Shown in pieces: positions 25,827 to 35,472 of a DNA stretch of 54,574 bases. Where the stretch lies: positions 134,018-188,591 of the forward strand of contig SUWD01000003.1 of assembly GCA_015061685.1 (NCBI GenBank). The letters run 5' to 3'. The position numbers and the translations under genes are program-made. This stretch comes from Lentisphaerota bacterium (lineage in GTDB: Bacteria; Verrucomicrobiota; Lentisphaeria; Victivallales; Victivallaceae). The notes below the pieces were generated by a model. That model was not told the DNA's origin. It saw nothing but the letters and a program-made list of their open reading frames with translations, and did not search any database. Position 1 is the first letter of the stretch. The number at the start of each line of letters is the position of its first letter.

Positions 25827-28412
25827 CTATTTTTCCTCTTCAAACTTCAATTCACCATCTGCGGCGGAGACCCGGATGCGGGCGTTTTCAGCGATTTCCC
25901 CGGCAATTATCCGGTAGGAAAGCGGCGTTTCCAACAGTCTGATCACTGCCCGTTTCAGCGGTCTTGCTCCGAAGTCCGGATCATATCCGGCTTGAGCGAT
26001 GAGATCCAGAGCTGAATCATCCACGGAAATCGTGATACCGTTTTCCTGCAAACGTCCGGCAAGTTTGGCGATCTGAATTTTGGCAATTTCCCGGAGTTCC
26101 GTTTTGGAGAGGGATTTGAAAATCAAAGTTTCGTCGATCCGGTTGAGAAATTCCGGCCGGAAGTGGCGGCGGAGTTCCAGATTGAGAGCTTCTTTGAGTT
26201 TTTCCTCATCTTTGCCGTTGTTTTCCAGAATCATCGAACTGCCGAGGTTGCTGGTCATGATGATGATGGTGTTTTTGAAGTTCACCGTCCTGCCCTGCGA
26301 ATCAGTTACCCTGCCGTCTTCCAGGATCTGCAGCAGAATATTGAAAACATCATTGTGAGCTTTTTCGATCTCATCAAAAAGCACCACCGAGTAGGGACGG
26401 CGGCGGACAGCTTCAGTAAGTTGACCGCCCTCCTCGTAACCCACATATCCCGGAGGGGCACCGATAAGCCGGGAAACGGAGAATTTCTCCATATATTCGG
26501 ACATGTCTATCCTGATCATCGCTCTTTCATCGTCAAAAAGCTGACGTGCCAATGCCCGGGCAAGTTCAGTTTTACCCACCCCGGTAGGGCCGAGGAAAAT
26601 GAAACTGGCGATCGGACGTGCCGGATCGTGAAGCCCCGCCCTCGCCCGCAGAACAGCATCACTGACAGCGGAAACAGCTTCATCCTGACCGATGACGCTC
26701 TGATGGAGCGTGGAGGCAAGAGAGAGCAGTTTCTCCTTTTCACTCTGGACAAGCTTGGTCACCGGAATATGCGTCCAATGGCTGATGATGGCGGCGATAT
26801 CCTCCTCATCGACCTCCTCTTTGAGCATCCGGGAGGCGTTGTCGGCATGGATTTTATTTTCCGCATCGGCAAGCTGTTTTTCCAATTTCGGGATGGTGCC
26901 GTGACGTAATTCGGCGGCCCGTTCCAGATCGTAAGATCTTTCGGCTTTTTCCAGCTGTCCTCTGGCAAGATCGAGAGCTTCCCGGCAATCCCGCAACTGA
27001 CTGATGGCATGTTTTTCATTATCGTAACGTGCCTGCAAAGCTTTCCCGGCTTCCCGCAATTCGGCGGCCTCTTTCTCCAGAGCCTCCCGGCGTTTGATAC
27101 CGGCGGCGTCCTTTTCATTGCGGAGACTGGTCAATTCGATCTCCAGCTGCATCAATTTGCGGCGGTTTTCGTCCAATTCCAGAGGGCTGCTGTCGATCCC
27201 GGTACGCAGAGCAGCGGCGGCTTCATCGACGAGGTCGATCGCCTTGTCCGGCAGGAAGCGGTCAGCGATATACTTGTCGGAAAGGACGGCGGCGGCAACC
27301 AATGCACTGTCCTTTATCCGGACACCGTGATGCAATTCATAGCGTTCTTTCAGACCACGCAAAATGGAAATGGTATCTTCCACGGTGGGAGGATTGACCA
27401 GAACGGACTGGAAACGTCTCTCCAATGCGGCATCTTTTTCAATATATTTGCGGTATTCATCCAAAGTTGTTGCCCCGATGCAGTGCAATTCGCCTCTTGC
27501 GAGCATGGGTTTGAGGAGATTTCCGGCATCCATTGCCCCCTCGGAAGCTCCGGCACCGACCACGGTGTGAAGTTCGTCAATAAAGAGGATAACTTTGCCC
27601 TCACTGGCGGTAACTTCTTTCAAAACGGCTTTGAGACGCTCCTCAAATTCGCCGCGGTATTTGGCTCCGGCGATCAATGCCCCCATATCCAGAGCGACGA
27701 CCTGCCGGTCTTTGAGTGATTCGGGGACATCGCCCCGGACGACCCGACGGGCGAGACCTTCGACGATGGCAGTTTTACCGACGCCGGGTTCACCGATAAG
27801 TACTGGATTGTTTTTCGTTCTCCGGGAAAGGATCTGGATGACCCGGCGGATCTCCTCATCTCTGCCGATAACAGGATCAAGTTTATCCTGCATCGCCATC
27901 AAAGTCAGATCCCGTGAATACTTTTTCAAAGCTTCAAACGTTCCCTCCGGATCAGGGGAAGTCACCCGCTGATTGCCCCGTAAACTTTGCAGGGCACTCA
28001 TGATTTTATCATTGGAGATCCCGGCATTATTCAATATGTCAGCGGCCCTGCCTCCATTGGCGGCAATGGCAAGCAAAAGGTGTTCCACACTCACATATTC
28101 GTCGCTCATTTCGGCGGCTTTTTTCATAGCAGCGGAGAGGACGGCATTGAATTCTCTGGATAAAGTCACCTCATGCCCGTTGGCGTGTTCCAAGCGGGGC
28201 AATTCCGTCAGAGCGGAAGAGATCTTATTGCGGAAAAGTTCTTTATTGACTCCGAGCTTTTCCAATACGGACATGACCAGCGAATCATCATCGGCAGTCA
28301 GTGCCGCCAGCAGATGCAGCGGGGTCAATTCAGTATGATTGGCACTTTCGGCATTTTGTTTGGCGAGCATCAGAGCTTCGCGGCTTTTGTTGGTAAATTT
28401 TTCGATGTTCAT
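25827..28412 (-). CDS. clpB: Disaggregase ClpB (Hsp104 family)
   Basis: About 861 residues from ATG 28412, which has GGAGGT seven bases upstream; the open frame to 28448 adds only unlikely residues. It has an N-terminal Clp repeat domain, two AAA+ modules (Walker A GEPGVGKT and GPTGVGKTE), a coiled-coil M-domain (about residues 410-520) and [13 protein letters not shown] in the C-terminal domain. ClpB rescues aggregated proteins with DnaK. A -24/-12 promoter almost identical to that of dnaK lies upstream, so both arms of the disaggregation machine may share control. Confidence 0.97.
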   Translation of the reverse strand: MNIEKFTNKSREALMLAKQNAESANHTELTPLHLLAALTADDDSLVMSVLEKLGVNKELFRNKISSALTELPRLEHANGHEVTLSREFNAVLSAAMKKAAEMSDEYVSVEHLLLAIAANGGRAADILNNAGISNDKIMSALQSLRGNQRVTSPDPEGTFEALKKYSRDLTLMAMQDKLDPVIGRDEEIRRVIQILSRRTKNNPVLIGEPGVGKTAIVEGLARRVVRGDVPESLKDRQVVALDMGALIAGAKYRGEFEERLKAVLKEVTASEGKVILFIDELHTVVGAGASEGAMDAGNLLKPMLARGELHCIGATTLDEYRKYIEKDAALERRFQSVLVNPPTVEDTISILRGLKERYELHHGVRIKDSALVAAAVLSDKYIADRFLPDKAIDLVDEAAAALRTGIDSSPLELDENRRKLMQLEIELTSLRNEKDAAGIKRREALEKEAAELREAGKALQARYDNEKHAISQLRDCREALDLARGQLEKAERSYDLERAAELRHGTIPKLEKQLADAENKIHADNASRMLKEEVDEEDIAAIISHWTHIPVTKLVQSEKEKLLSLASTLHQSVIGQDEAVSAVSDAVLRARAGLHDPARPIASFIFLGPTGVGKTELARALARQLFDDERAMIRIDMSEYMEKFSVSRLIGAPPGYVGYEEGGQLTEAVRRRPYSVVLFDEIEKAHNDVFNILLQILEDGRVTDSQGRTVNFKNTIIIMTSNLGSSMILENNGKDEEKLKEALNLELRRHFRPEFLNRIDETLIFKSLSKTELREIAKIQIAKLAGRLQENGITISVDDSALDLIAQAGYDPDFGARPLKRAVIRLLETPLSYRIIAGEIAENARIRVSAADGELKFEEEK

Positions 28413-28454
28413 AATTTTACCTCCGTTGTTACAGTTGTCTTCACACAATGGTAA

Positions 28455-28470
28455 AGCAATTTCCGTGCCG
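28455..28470 (-). promoter_or_regulatory. Sigma-54-type (-24/-12) promoter of clpB
   Basis: The minus strand reads CGGCACGGAAATTGCT. The GG and GC are exactly ten bases apart, and 14 of 16 bases match the dnaK element. The start would be near 28444, giving a short leader that includes the GGAGGT site. A single CACACAATGG sequence similar to the dnaK boxes lies just downstream (28442-28450). Confidence 0.65.
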
Positions 28471-28491
28471 GGGATCTTTTCCGGGAAAAAC

Positions 28492-28520
28492 TTGATTTTT
28501 CCGGTGTGTCAGTGTATATT
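28492..28520 (+). promoter_or_regulatory. Sigma-70 promoter of the rRNA/tRNA methyltransferase gene
   Basis: TTGATT (28492-28497), a 17-base spacer and TATATT (28515-28520), 56 bases before ATG 28576. It is divergent from, and close to, the clpB promoter. Confidence 0.7.
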
Positions 28521-28575
28521 TATGACCCGTCAACGTGTCAAAATTATACACTTTAAATAAAGAGAGTGGATCTGT

Positions 28576-29391
28576 ATGGAATTTGTTACTGTTACCAGTG
28601 CCCAGAATCCGGGAGTCAAACATCTGGTCAAACTGCGTGACCGCCGCACCCGGGACAAAGAAAATCTGACTATTCTGGAAGGATACCGGGAATTGACCCG
28701 GTCGCAGGAGTACGGTATGGAATTGCTGGAGTGTTACTTCTCCCCCGAACACTTTCTGGGAAGCAATGAGTATCCGCTTCTGGAATCCCTCGCCGCATCC
28801 GGCGTGAAAGTGACCCGGCTCGCCCCGCACCTGCTGGAAAAAGTTACCTACCGTGACCGGCCGGAGGGATTGCTCGCCGTCGCCAGAATGAGAGCCCATA
28901 CACTGGATATGCTTCCGGAATTTGACGCTCCGCTCTATCTCGTGGCGGAAACCATCGAAAAACCCGGCAATCTCGGTTCGATGCTCCGCAGTGCCGATGC
29001 CGCCGGTGCCGATGCACTTATCGTCTGCGAAAAGAAAACCGATCTTTACAATCCCAATGTCATCAGAGCAAGTACCGGAGCGATCTTTTCCGTCCCCGTG
29101 GCGGTCTGCAACAATGAGGAAGCTATGGCATATCTCCGGGCAAGAGGAGTGAAAATACTGGCGGCTACTCCGCATACGGACTTCAAATATACCGATGTTG
29201 ACCTGACCCAGCCGGTGGCGATCGTCGTGGGAGCGGAACAGACCGGACTGACCGATTTCTGGATGGATCAGGCGGATTTGAAAGTAAATATCCCCATGCT
29301 CGGAAAAATCGACTCTCTCAATGTGGCTTCAGCGGCAACGATCCTGCTTTATGAAGCAGCCAGACAGCGTGAATTCCGCCGCCGCAGCTGA
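28576..29391 (+). CDS. SpoU/TrmH-family RNA 2-O-ribose methyltransferase
   Basis: A 271-residue enzyme with an N-terminal RNA-binding L30e-like domain (about residues 1-100) and a C-terminal SPOUT knot. The three motifs are visible: EKPGNLGSMLRSADAAG, IVVGAEQTGL and IPMLGKIDSLNVASAATILLYE. It transfers methyl groups from S-adenosylmethionine to a ribose in rRNA or tRNA. The layout is like RlmB/TsnR, but the target base is not predictable. Two further genes follow closely. Confidence 0.92.
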   Translation: MEFVTVTSAQNPGVKHLVKLRDRRTRDKENLTILEGYRELTRSQEYGMELLECYFSPEHFLGSNEYPLLESLAASGVKVTRLAPHLLEKVTYRDRPEGLLAVARMRAHTLDMLPEFDAPLYLVAETIEKPGNLGSMLRSADAAGADALIVCEKKTDLYNPNVIRASTGAIFSVPVAVCNNEEAMAYLRARGVKILAATPHTDFKYTDVDLTQPVAIVVGAEQTGLTDFWMDQADLKVNIPMLGKIDSLNVASAATILLYEAARQREFRRRS

Positions 29392-29402
29392 AAGAAACGG
29401 TC

Positions 29403-30140
29403 ATGACTCACCTGAATATCCAAGAGATCATCAGCCGGTGCGATGAATTTTTCAATGCCGGGAATACCGTCGGAGCCGGTGAATTTCTGCGGGAGAAGCT
29501 TTCTCTTGCCCGGCAGCTGCAAAATCAGAGTGCGGAATTGACCATCCTCAATGAATTGATCGGTCATTACCGGATGATGAGCGATCCTGACAGAGGCATC
29601 AATGCCATAAATGATGCGGCTTGTCTGCTGGGAAAAAAGGAATTTGACGGCATTGCCGCTGCCGGGACGATCTACCTTAATATCGCCACAGCTTTGCACT
29701 CATTCAACCGGAATGATGAAGCTCTCAAATATTATGACATGGCACACAAGGAGTATCGGAAACAATTTCCTCCGGAAGATATCTCTTTTGCCGGATTGTA
29801 CAACAATATGGCGGCTTTTCACAGCAGCAGCGGTGAATTTACTGCGGCAGAAAATTATTATCTTGCCGCATTGGATATTCTCCAAAAGCACAATAACCGC
29901 TGTGATGCGGCGGTTACCTGTGTCAATCTTGCCGGATTGTATGCAAAAAAAGAGGATTTCCCCCTTGTGGAGACATTTCTGGATTGTGCGATGGATTTTT
30001 TAAGTGATCCGGAACTCCCTCATAACGGGTATTTCGCTCACAGCTGTCTGAAGTGTGCCCCGGTTTTCGGTGAGTTTGACCGCAAAAACGATATGGAAAA
30101 ATTAACCAGCTTTGCCGGAGAAGTCTATGAGAGGAATTGA
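29403..30140 (+). CDS. Tetratricopeptide-repeat protein
   Basis: A 245-residue helical protein without a signal peptide or membrane segment. At least three TPR units can be seen, in stretches such as AGTIYLNIATALHSFNRNDE, GLYNNMAAFHSSSGEFTAA and TCVNLAGLYAKKEDFPL. TPRs are protein-binding scaffolds. It overlaps the DUF4037 gene by 14 bases, and TPR plus DUF4037 pairs occur together in other bacteria, so the two products may interact. The specific function is unknown. Confidence 0.85.
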   Translation: MTHLNIQEIISRCDEFFNAGNTVGAGEFLREKLSLARQLQNQSAELTILNELIGHYRMMSDPDRGINAINDAACLLGKKEFDGIAAAGTIYLNIATALHSFNRNDEALKYYDMAHKEYRKQFPPEDISFAGLYNNMAAFHSSSGEFTAAENYYLAALDILQKHNNRCDAAVTCVNLAGLYAKKEDFPLVETFLDCAMDFLSDPELPHNGYFAHSCLKCAPVFGEFDRKNDMEKLTSFAGEVYERN

Positions 30141-31044
30141 GTGCTGCCGGGAATTTTTTATTAAGACCGGTCTTCCCATGCTGAAAGAAAAGTTCACGGA
30201 GGAATTGCCTTTTATCGCCGCCGGGATCGCCGGCAGAGGTTCGGAGTGTTTCGGTTTTGATGATGAAGTTTCGCAGGATCACGACTTCAACACCGGCTTT
30301 GCCCTCTGGCTGGATGATGAGAGCGAGCGGGAATTCGGATTCCGTTTGGAAAGAGCATACCGTAAATTGTGCTGTCAACTGCCGCGAACAGCAAAAAGTG
30401 CCTTGGGCGGTGCTGAACATGGAGTCATCCGGATCAGTGACTTTTTCCGCCGTCATCTGGGCTTTCCCGGTGTGCCGGAAAATTGGCAGCAGTGGTATTA
30501 CACTCCGTCATACGCCTTTGCCGAAGTATTGAATGGAGCTGTTTTTCAGGAAGGAACCGGAGAATTTTCACGAATCCGGCAGCAAATCGCCAATAAGATG
30601 CCGGAAGATGTCCGGAGAAAAAAAATTGCCCACCACGCAATTATGGCGGCACAAAGCGGGCAATACAATTTTACCCGCTGTCTGAAACACCATGAAAATG
30701 CGGCGGCGGAAATCGCTCTCAATGATTTTGTCCGTCACGCTCTGCAGTTGATCTTTCTTCTGGAAAGGAAATTTGCCCCCTATTACAAGTGGATATTCCG
30801 GGCGGCAAGGGAACTGCCGGAATACGGTTCTTTGACAGCTGATCTGGAAAAACTTTTGACCGGCAAGCTGACTTGCGATGAAAAAATTGCCGCAATCGAA
30901 GAAATTTCCGGGAAGATCATTGCCGGATTTGCCGGACAGGATTTGAGTGATTCTGCCAGTGATTATCTGGAAGATCACGCCTTTGCGATCAATTCCCGTA
31001 TCGCCAACCGGGAGCTGCAAACTTTGCACCTCATGGAATGTTGA
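30127..31044 (+). CDS. DUF4037 nucleotidyltransferase-like protein
   Basis: A 305-residue protein with the N-terminal pattern GRGSECFGFDDEVSQDHDF, which matches DUF4037. The G-S motif and paired acidic residues are those of nucleotidyltransferase folds. A helical C-terminal half follows. ATG 30127 is preferred because GGAG stands six bases upstream; the in-frame TTG at 30112 would add five residues. It is translationally coupled to the TPR gene. The substrate is unknown; aminoglycoside- or nucleotide-modifying activity is only a guess from the fold. Confidence 0.85.
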   Translation: MRGIECCREFFIKTGLPMLKEKFTEELPFIAAGIAGRGSECFGFDDEVSQDHDFNTGFALWLDDESEREFGFRLERAYRKLCCQLPRTAKSALGGAEHGVIRISDFFRRHLGFPGVPENWQQWYYTPSYAFAEVLNGAVFQEGTGEFSRIRQQIANKMPEDVRRKKIAHHAIMAAQSGQYNFTRCLKHHENAAAEIALNDFVRHALQLIFLLERKFAPYYKWIFRAARELPEYGSLTADLEKLLTGKLTCDEKIAAIEEISGKIIAGFAGQDLSDSASDYLEDHAFAINSRIANRELQTLHLMEC

Positions 31045-31079
31045 CTGTATTCAGCCGCATCTCCGCACAACCCAAGCTC

Positions 31080-33923
31080 TTACTTTTTCAACAGCGGCTT
31101 GAGAAAACGGGCTGTGTGCGAAGTTTTACTGCGGCAGATCTCCTCCGGCGTACCGCTGGCAATGATCCTGCCGCCGCCATCACCGCCTTCCGGGCCGATG
31201 TCAATGATATGATCGGCTGTTTTGATCACATCAAGGTTATGTTCAATAACGATCACACTGTTGCCCAGATCCCGGAGCTTGAAAAGGACTTTTAAAAGCT
31301 GATCTATATCCGCCAGATGCAGTCCGGTGGTCGGCTCATCCAGAATATATACCGTATGCCCACGCGGCACCCGGGACAATTCAGCGGCAAGTTTGACCCG
31401 TTGTGCCTCGCCGCCGGATAAAGTAGTGGCACTCTGACCGAGTTTCAAATATCCCAGCCCCACATCCTGCAAAGTTTGCAATTTCCTTTTCAACGGAGTG
31501 ATGGTGGAAAAAAGTTCCACTGCCTGATCGATGGAAAGATCGAGAATTTCAGCAATATTAAGCCCCTTGTAACGCACCTGCAAAGTTTCATTGTTAAAGC
31601 GTTTGCCGTTGCAGGCGGAGCATACCACGCAGGCATCGGCAAGGAACTGCATTTCGATCCGCCGGATACCGTCGCCGGAACACTCCTCACATCTGCCGCC
31701 TTTGACATTGAAACTGAATCTGCCGGGAGAATATCCCCGCATTTTCGCCTCCGGTAATTCCGCAAAAAGTTTGCGGATAAGATCAAAAGCTCCGGTGTAA
31801 GTCGCCGGATTGGAGCGTGGTGTCCTGCCGATCGGACTCTGGTCGATAACGATGGCTTTATCGGCATACTCCAATCCTTCAACTGCTTCGCATGTGCCGA
31901 CCGGCTCATCATTTATCCCGGCAGCGGCATGAAGTGCCCTGACCAGAATACCATTGACCAGCGAAGATTTGCCGGATCCGGAAACTCCGGTCACGCAGGT
32001 AAATACTCCCAATGGAAATTTGGCAGTAACATTTTTAAGATTGTGATAGGATGCCTTTTTGACGGTGATGGATTTACCGTTGCCGCTGTTCCGTTTTTCC
32101 GGTACGGCGATTTTCCGTCTGCCGGCAAGAAAATCCCCGGTGAGAGATTCCGGGAAGTCCGGAATTTTCCCCGGTTCGCCAACTGCGACGATCCTGCCGC
32201 CGTTGATTCCGGCTCCCGGCCCGAGATCGACCAGGAAATCCGCCCGGCGGATGGTGTCAAGGTCATGCTCCACCACGATCACACTGTTGCCCAGATCCCG
32301 GAGCTTCTCCAAAGTGGCAAGGAGCATGTCATTATCCCTCTGGTGCAAACCTATGGACGGCTCGTCAAGAATATAAAGCACTCCGACCAATCCGCACCCC
32401 AACTGGGTGGCAAGGCGTATTCGCTGTGCCTCGCCGCCGGAAAGAGTGTTGCTGACCCGGTTCAAGGTAAGATAATTCAAACCGACATCGCAGAGGAACG
32501 TCAAACGGCTGTGGATCTCTTTCAGGACATCTGCGGCAATGGCGGCATGTTCTTCACTGAGCTTGAGTGAAGCAATAAATTCTCTGACCTCCCCGATGCT
32601 CATCGCATTGAATTGAGCAAGATTTTTTCCCCCGACAGTCACGGAAAGAGCAAGGGGATTGAGGCGGTCTCCGTGGCACTCCGGACATACCCGGGGACTC
32701 TGGTAAGCGGCAAGGCGTTCACGGACGGACTCGGATTCGGTCTCAACCATCCGTCTCCGCAAATTCTCCAGCACGCCCTCAAAAGGCTTTGCCCAGTGGT
32801 ACTTTTTGCCGTGCATGTGGTAATCAAATTCCAGATTTTCCTCTCCGGTACCGTAAAGAAGCTGATGTTTGAATTTTTCCGGCAGCTTGGCAAAAGGTGT
32901 GGAGAGCAGAGAGGGGTCTCCGAATTGCTCGGCAAATTTACGCAATATCATGTTGTAATAGATTATCAGGTGTCTCGGACCGCGGCGCCAGCCGGGTATC
33001 GCCCCGTTACGCAGTGACAGTGACGGATCAGGAACGACCTTTTCCGGATCCATGCAGAGCTGAACTCCCAAACCGTTACAACATTTGCACGCACCGTAAG
33101 GGGAGTTGAAACTGAAGTTGCGGGGGAGCATCTCTCCGAAAGATATTCCGCAGTCAAGGCAGGCAAGTTTTTCACAGAAGCTCTTTTCGTAACTCTTTTC
33201 ACTGTCTTCGATCAGAGCGGTCAGTACGCCATTGCCCTGCTTGAGTGCGGTTTCCACCGAATCAGTCAATCTTGAACGGTCGATCGAACCGGTTTTCAAC
33301 CGGTCAACGACCGCCTCTATGGTGTGCCGGATATTCTTTTCCAGCGGCTCATCGAAATCATCCAGAGAGACGGTTTTTCCGTCGATCCTTGCCCGGATGA
33401 ATCCGTCGGCACGCATTTTTTCAATAATATCCCGGTGTTCGCCTTTGCGGCCGGAAACCACCGGAGCAAGAATGGTGAGTTTGCATCCGGCTTCCAGAGC
33501 GAGCAGCTGCAAAGTGATCGCTTCAGCGGATTGGGAAACCAATTCCCTGCCGCACTCCGGACAGTGCGGCAGACCGCAATGGGTGTAGAGCAGCCGCAGA
33601 TAGTCATAGATTTCCGTAACCGTCGCCACCGTTGAACGGGGAGTACCGCCGGCACTGCGCTGCTCAATGGCAATGGCAGGAGCAAGACCGTCGATATGCT
33701 CAACTTTCGGCTTCTGCATAAGGTCGAGGAACTGCCGGGCATAGGCCGAGAGACTCTCCACATAACGCCGCTGCCCCTCGGCATAGAGGGTGTCAAAAGC
33801 CAAAGAGGACTTCCCGGAGCCGGAAAGCCCGGTGATAACGACCAGCTTATTGCGTGGTATCGTCAAATCAACATTACGCAAATTGTGCTGATTTGCTCCG
33901 CGGATGACAATATTTTCAAGCAT
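31080..33923 (-). CDS. uvrA: Excinuclease ABC subunit A (UvrA)
   Basis: The 947-residue damage-recognition ATPase of nucleotide excision repair. Two ABC modules are present: Walker [15 protein letters not shown] and [12 protein letters not shown], and signatures [12 protein letters not shown] and [12 protein letters not shown]. The zinc-finger cysteines are visible, including CEECSGDG and CSACNGKRF near residue 740. ATG 33923 follows the NUDIX stop codon with a one-base gap, so translation is coupled. The gene converges on the DUF4037 gene with only 35 bases between them and no clear terminator. Confidence 0.98.
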   Translation of the reverse strand: MLENIVIRGANQHNLRNVDLTIPRNKLVVITGLSGSGKSSLAFDTLYAEGQRRYVESLSAYARQFLDLMQKPKVEHIDGLAPAIAIEQRSAGGTPRSTVATVTEIYDYLRLLYTHCGLPHCPECGRELVSQSAEAITLQLLALEAGCKLTILAPVVSGRKGEHRDIIEKMRADGFIRARIDGKTVSLDDFDEPLEKNIRHTIEAVVDRLKTGSIDRSRLTDSVETALKQGNGVLTALIEDSEKSYEKSFCEKLACLDCGISFGEMLPRNFSFNSPYGACKCCNGLGVQLCMDPEKVVPDPSLSLRNGAIPGWRRGPRHLIIYYNMILRKFAEQFGDPSLLSTPFAKLPEKFKHQLLYGTGEENLEFDYHMHGKKYHWAKPFEGVLENLRRRMVETESESVRERLAAYQSPRVCPECHGDRLNPLALSVTVGGKNLAQFNAMSIGEVREFIASLKLSEEHAAIAADVLKEIHSRLTFLCDVGLNYLTLNRVSNTLSGGEAQRIRLATQLGCGLVGVLYILDEPSIGLHQRDNDMLLATLEKLRDLGNSVIVVEHDLDTIRRADFLVDLGPGAGINGGRIVAVGEPGKIPDFPESLTGDFLAGRRKIAVPEKRNSGNGKSITVKKASYHNLKNVTAKFPLGVFTCVTGVSGSGKSSLVNGILVRALHAAAGINDEPVGTCEAVEGLEYADKAIVIDQSPIGRTPRSNPATYTGAFDLIRKLFAELPEAKMRGYSPGRFSFNVKGGRCEECSGDGIRRIEMQFLADACVVCSACNGKRFNNETLQVRYKGLNIAEILDLSIDQAVELFSTITPLKRKLQTLQDVGLGYLKLGQSATTLSGGEAQRVKLAAELSRVPRGHTVYILDEPTTGLHLADIDQLLKVLFKLRDLGNSVIVIEHNLDVIKTADHIIDIGPEGGDGGGRIIASGTPEEICRSKTSHTARFLKPLLKK

Positions 33924-33924
33924 A

Positions 33925-34503
33925 TCAAAAACCGAAACTGCAGAATGTCAATGCCGTATATATTTTACTGTCGATACCGCATCCGGCAGCTTCCATCTCC
34001 CGGACAAAAGCGGCAAGCTGATCGACTTTCACCCGGAAAACTTCAATATTTTCGCACTCTTCCTGATGATTTCCGGGCAGAATACCGCCGGGATAAGCCG
34101 CACCGTCGATCTCCATGCTGACAAGGATGATCGATTCTCCGGTCATTCCCGGAGAGCTGTACCCTCCGGCGGTGATCCCGGTGATTTTTCCCTGAAAACC
34201 GGTCTCCTCATAGAGTTCCCGGATGGCGGTGCTTTCCGGAGTTTCCCCGGGGTCGATCAAACCGGCGGGGAATTCTATCATCAGTTTGCCGGCAGGTGGA
34301 CGGAATTGCCGCACCAGCACGATCTCATTTTCCGGAATGATCCTTGCGATGATGAAAACCGCATGGGCCTGTCCGGTACTGCCGGTACGGTCAACAGCCT
34401 CCCAGGAGCGGGCAATGCCCCTGGCATCGGTATAACTGAGTTTTTTACAGACGAGAAATCTGCCTTCGTGCAGAAGTTCACTGCCGGTAATTGCCGGATC
34501 CAT
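33925..34503 (-). CDS. NUDIX hydrolase (ADP-ribose pyrophosphatase-like)
   Basis: A 192-residue enzyme with a complete Nudix box starting GLIDPGETPES and continuing with RELYEETGF, preceded by VRQFRPPAGKLMIEFPA as in ADP-sugar pyrophosphatases. It hydrolyses nucleoside diphosphates linked to another group, probably ADP-ribose, in the cytoplasm. AAGGAAA precedes ATG 34503. It lies 11 bases after the CBM9-like gene and directly before uvrA, in one likely operon. Confidence 0.93.
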   Translation of the reverse strand: MDPAITGSELLHEGRFLVCKKLSYTDARGIARSWEAVDRTGSTGQAHAVFIIARIIPENEIVLVRQFRPPAGKLMIEFPAGLIDPGETPESTAIRELYEETGFQGKITGITAGGYSSPGMTGESIILVSMEIDGAAYPGGILPGNHQEECENIEVFRVKVDQLAAFVREMEAAGCGIDSKIYTALTFCSFGF

Positions 34504-34514
34504 AGAAATTTTCC

Positions 34515-35168
34515 TTATTCAAAGACCAATTCGCCGAATTCTTCAGGGACGTGGTAGGCACAACGGGAGAGTTTCATCCAGCTCAACCAGGTCGGGTGTG
34601 AACACTTGTCGGCACATTTGGTAAAGTTGGCACTCCACTTCTGCCCGGAAAGCGGCAGTTTGCTGCCGGAATACTTCACGAAAAACTCCGCCGGAATGGC
34701 AAAACCAAGATACCAGGTCGTAGGTTCCGTGATCTCCTCCGTGATAACTTTGGGCAGCGAATGGTAACGCTCAATGGTTTTCATATCTTCATCGGGAATG
34801 ACTTCATGCTTTTTGCAGCCGCTGCCCTCGCAACGGTAAAGCAGGATCGTACCGCCGCAATTCATCTCAAAATTGTAGTAGTAGGGAGCAGCAGGATCCT
34901 GCACGAAAAATTCAACACAGCTGTCAAGGCAGACCATATCCTGATCTTTTTGAGCTTTGGCAACAACATAGCGATCCTCCACCCGGAAAAGTCCGCAAAT
35001 GCGGTCGCCGTCATGGAGCATTTTGACCTGAACCAGCGGAATATGATCGCTGTTGCAGTCAAAACCGTTGCAGACATCGGCGGTTTCGGCATTTTTCCAC
35101 TGTTCGGATTCCCATCCGGCATTGAGGATGACGGGGGCGGCAGATTTTTTGACGGTATAAGTTTTCAC
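34515..35168 (-). CDS. CBM9-like carbohydrate-binding protein without signal peptide
   Basis: A 217-residue beta-sandwich protein resembling the carbohydrate-binding family 9-like group (LNAGWESEQWKNAE, then CGLFRVEDRYVVA, LDSCVEFFVQDP and FEMNCGGT). The start is GTG 35168, with AAGGAG seven bases upstream. The N-terminus MKTYTVKKSAAPVIL is not a secretion signal, so it appears cytoplasmic, unusual for a sugar-binding module. It heads an operon with NUDIX and uvrA and has its own promoter. Its function is unknown. Confidence 0.8.
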   Translation of the reverse strand: MKTYTVKKSAAPVILNAGWESEQWKNAETADVCNGFDCNSDHIPLVQVKMLHDGDRICGLFRVEDRYVVAKAQKDQDMVCLDSCVEFFVQDPAAPYYYNFEMNCGGTILLYRCEGSGCKKHEVIPDEDMKTIERYHSLPKVITEEITEPTTWYLGFAIPAEFFVKYSGSKLPLSGQKWSANFTKCADKCSHPTWLSWMKLSRCAYHVPEEFGELVFE

Positions 35169-35216
35169 AATACTACTCCTTGATATCTTATTTTATGCTA
35201 TATCGTGTACCGTGTT

Positions 35217-35245
35217 AATATAGTCCCCGGTTGCTGTTTTTTCAA
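35217..35245 (-). promoter_or_regulatory. Sigma-70 promoter of the CBM9-NUDIX-uvrA unit
   Basis: Minus-strand TTGAAA (35245-35240), a 17-base spacer and TATATT (35222-35217), about 50 bases before the GTG start. No SOS (LexA) box was recognised. Confidence 0.75.
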
Positions 35246-35345
35246 ACGGAGATGAAAAATAATTGACTTGTCCCGGATAATCAGCAATTCTGATTATTTC
35301 ACCCGGCGGTCAGCGGCTCTGATCCATGCTGTAAAGCAATCTGCC

Positions 35346-35466
35346 CCGGCTCTTGGTTGTGCTGCCTCACACTCACTCGTCATGCAAAAATTTGCATGAC
35401 ATTGCTTGCGGCAGGTGGTGTCGCCGTTGGATCACGTCTCCGTACGACGGAGGGCGGGATTTTTTT
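35346..35466 (-). repeat. Structured multi-hairpin intergenic repeat (third copy, shortened)
   Basis: On the minus strand it runs AAATCCCGC, CTCCG-TCGTA-CGGAG (35452-35438), GTGAT...ACCAC, CTGCC, GTCATGCAA-ATTT-TTGCATGAC (35400-35379), GGCAGCAC and AGAGCCGG. The order is the same as at 21964-22106. The first stem differs at three of five pairs, yet every change keeps pairing, and the TCGTA loop is unchanged. The two inner hairpins of the full copy are missing. On the plus strand the end GGCGGGATTTTTTT could act as a terminator. Confidence 0.85.
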
Positions 35467-35472
35467 GTTTTT

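Larger units (their letters stand above)
35169..35472. other. Gap between CBM9-like gene and MATE transporter gene
   Basis: It holds the CBM9-like promoter (35217-35245) and a structured repeat (35346-35466) that directly follows the MATE stop codon. Nothing convincing was seen in 35246-35345. Confidence 0.6.
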
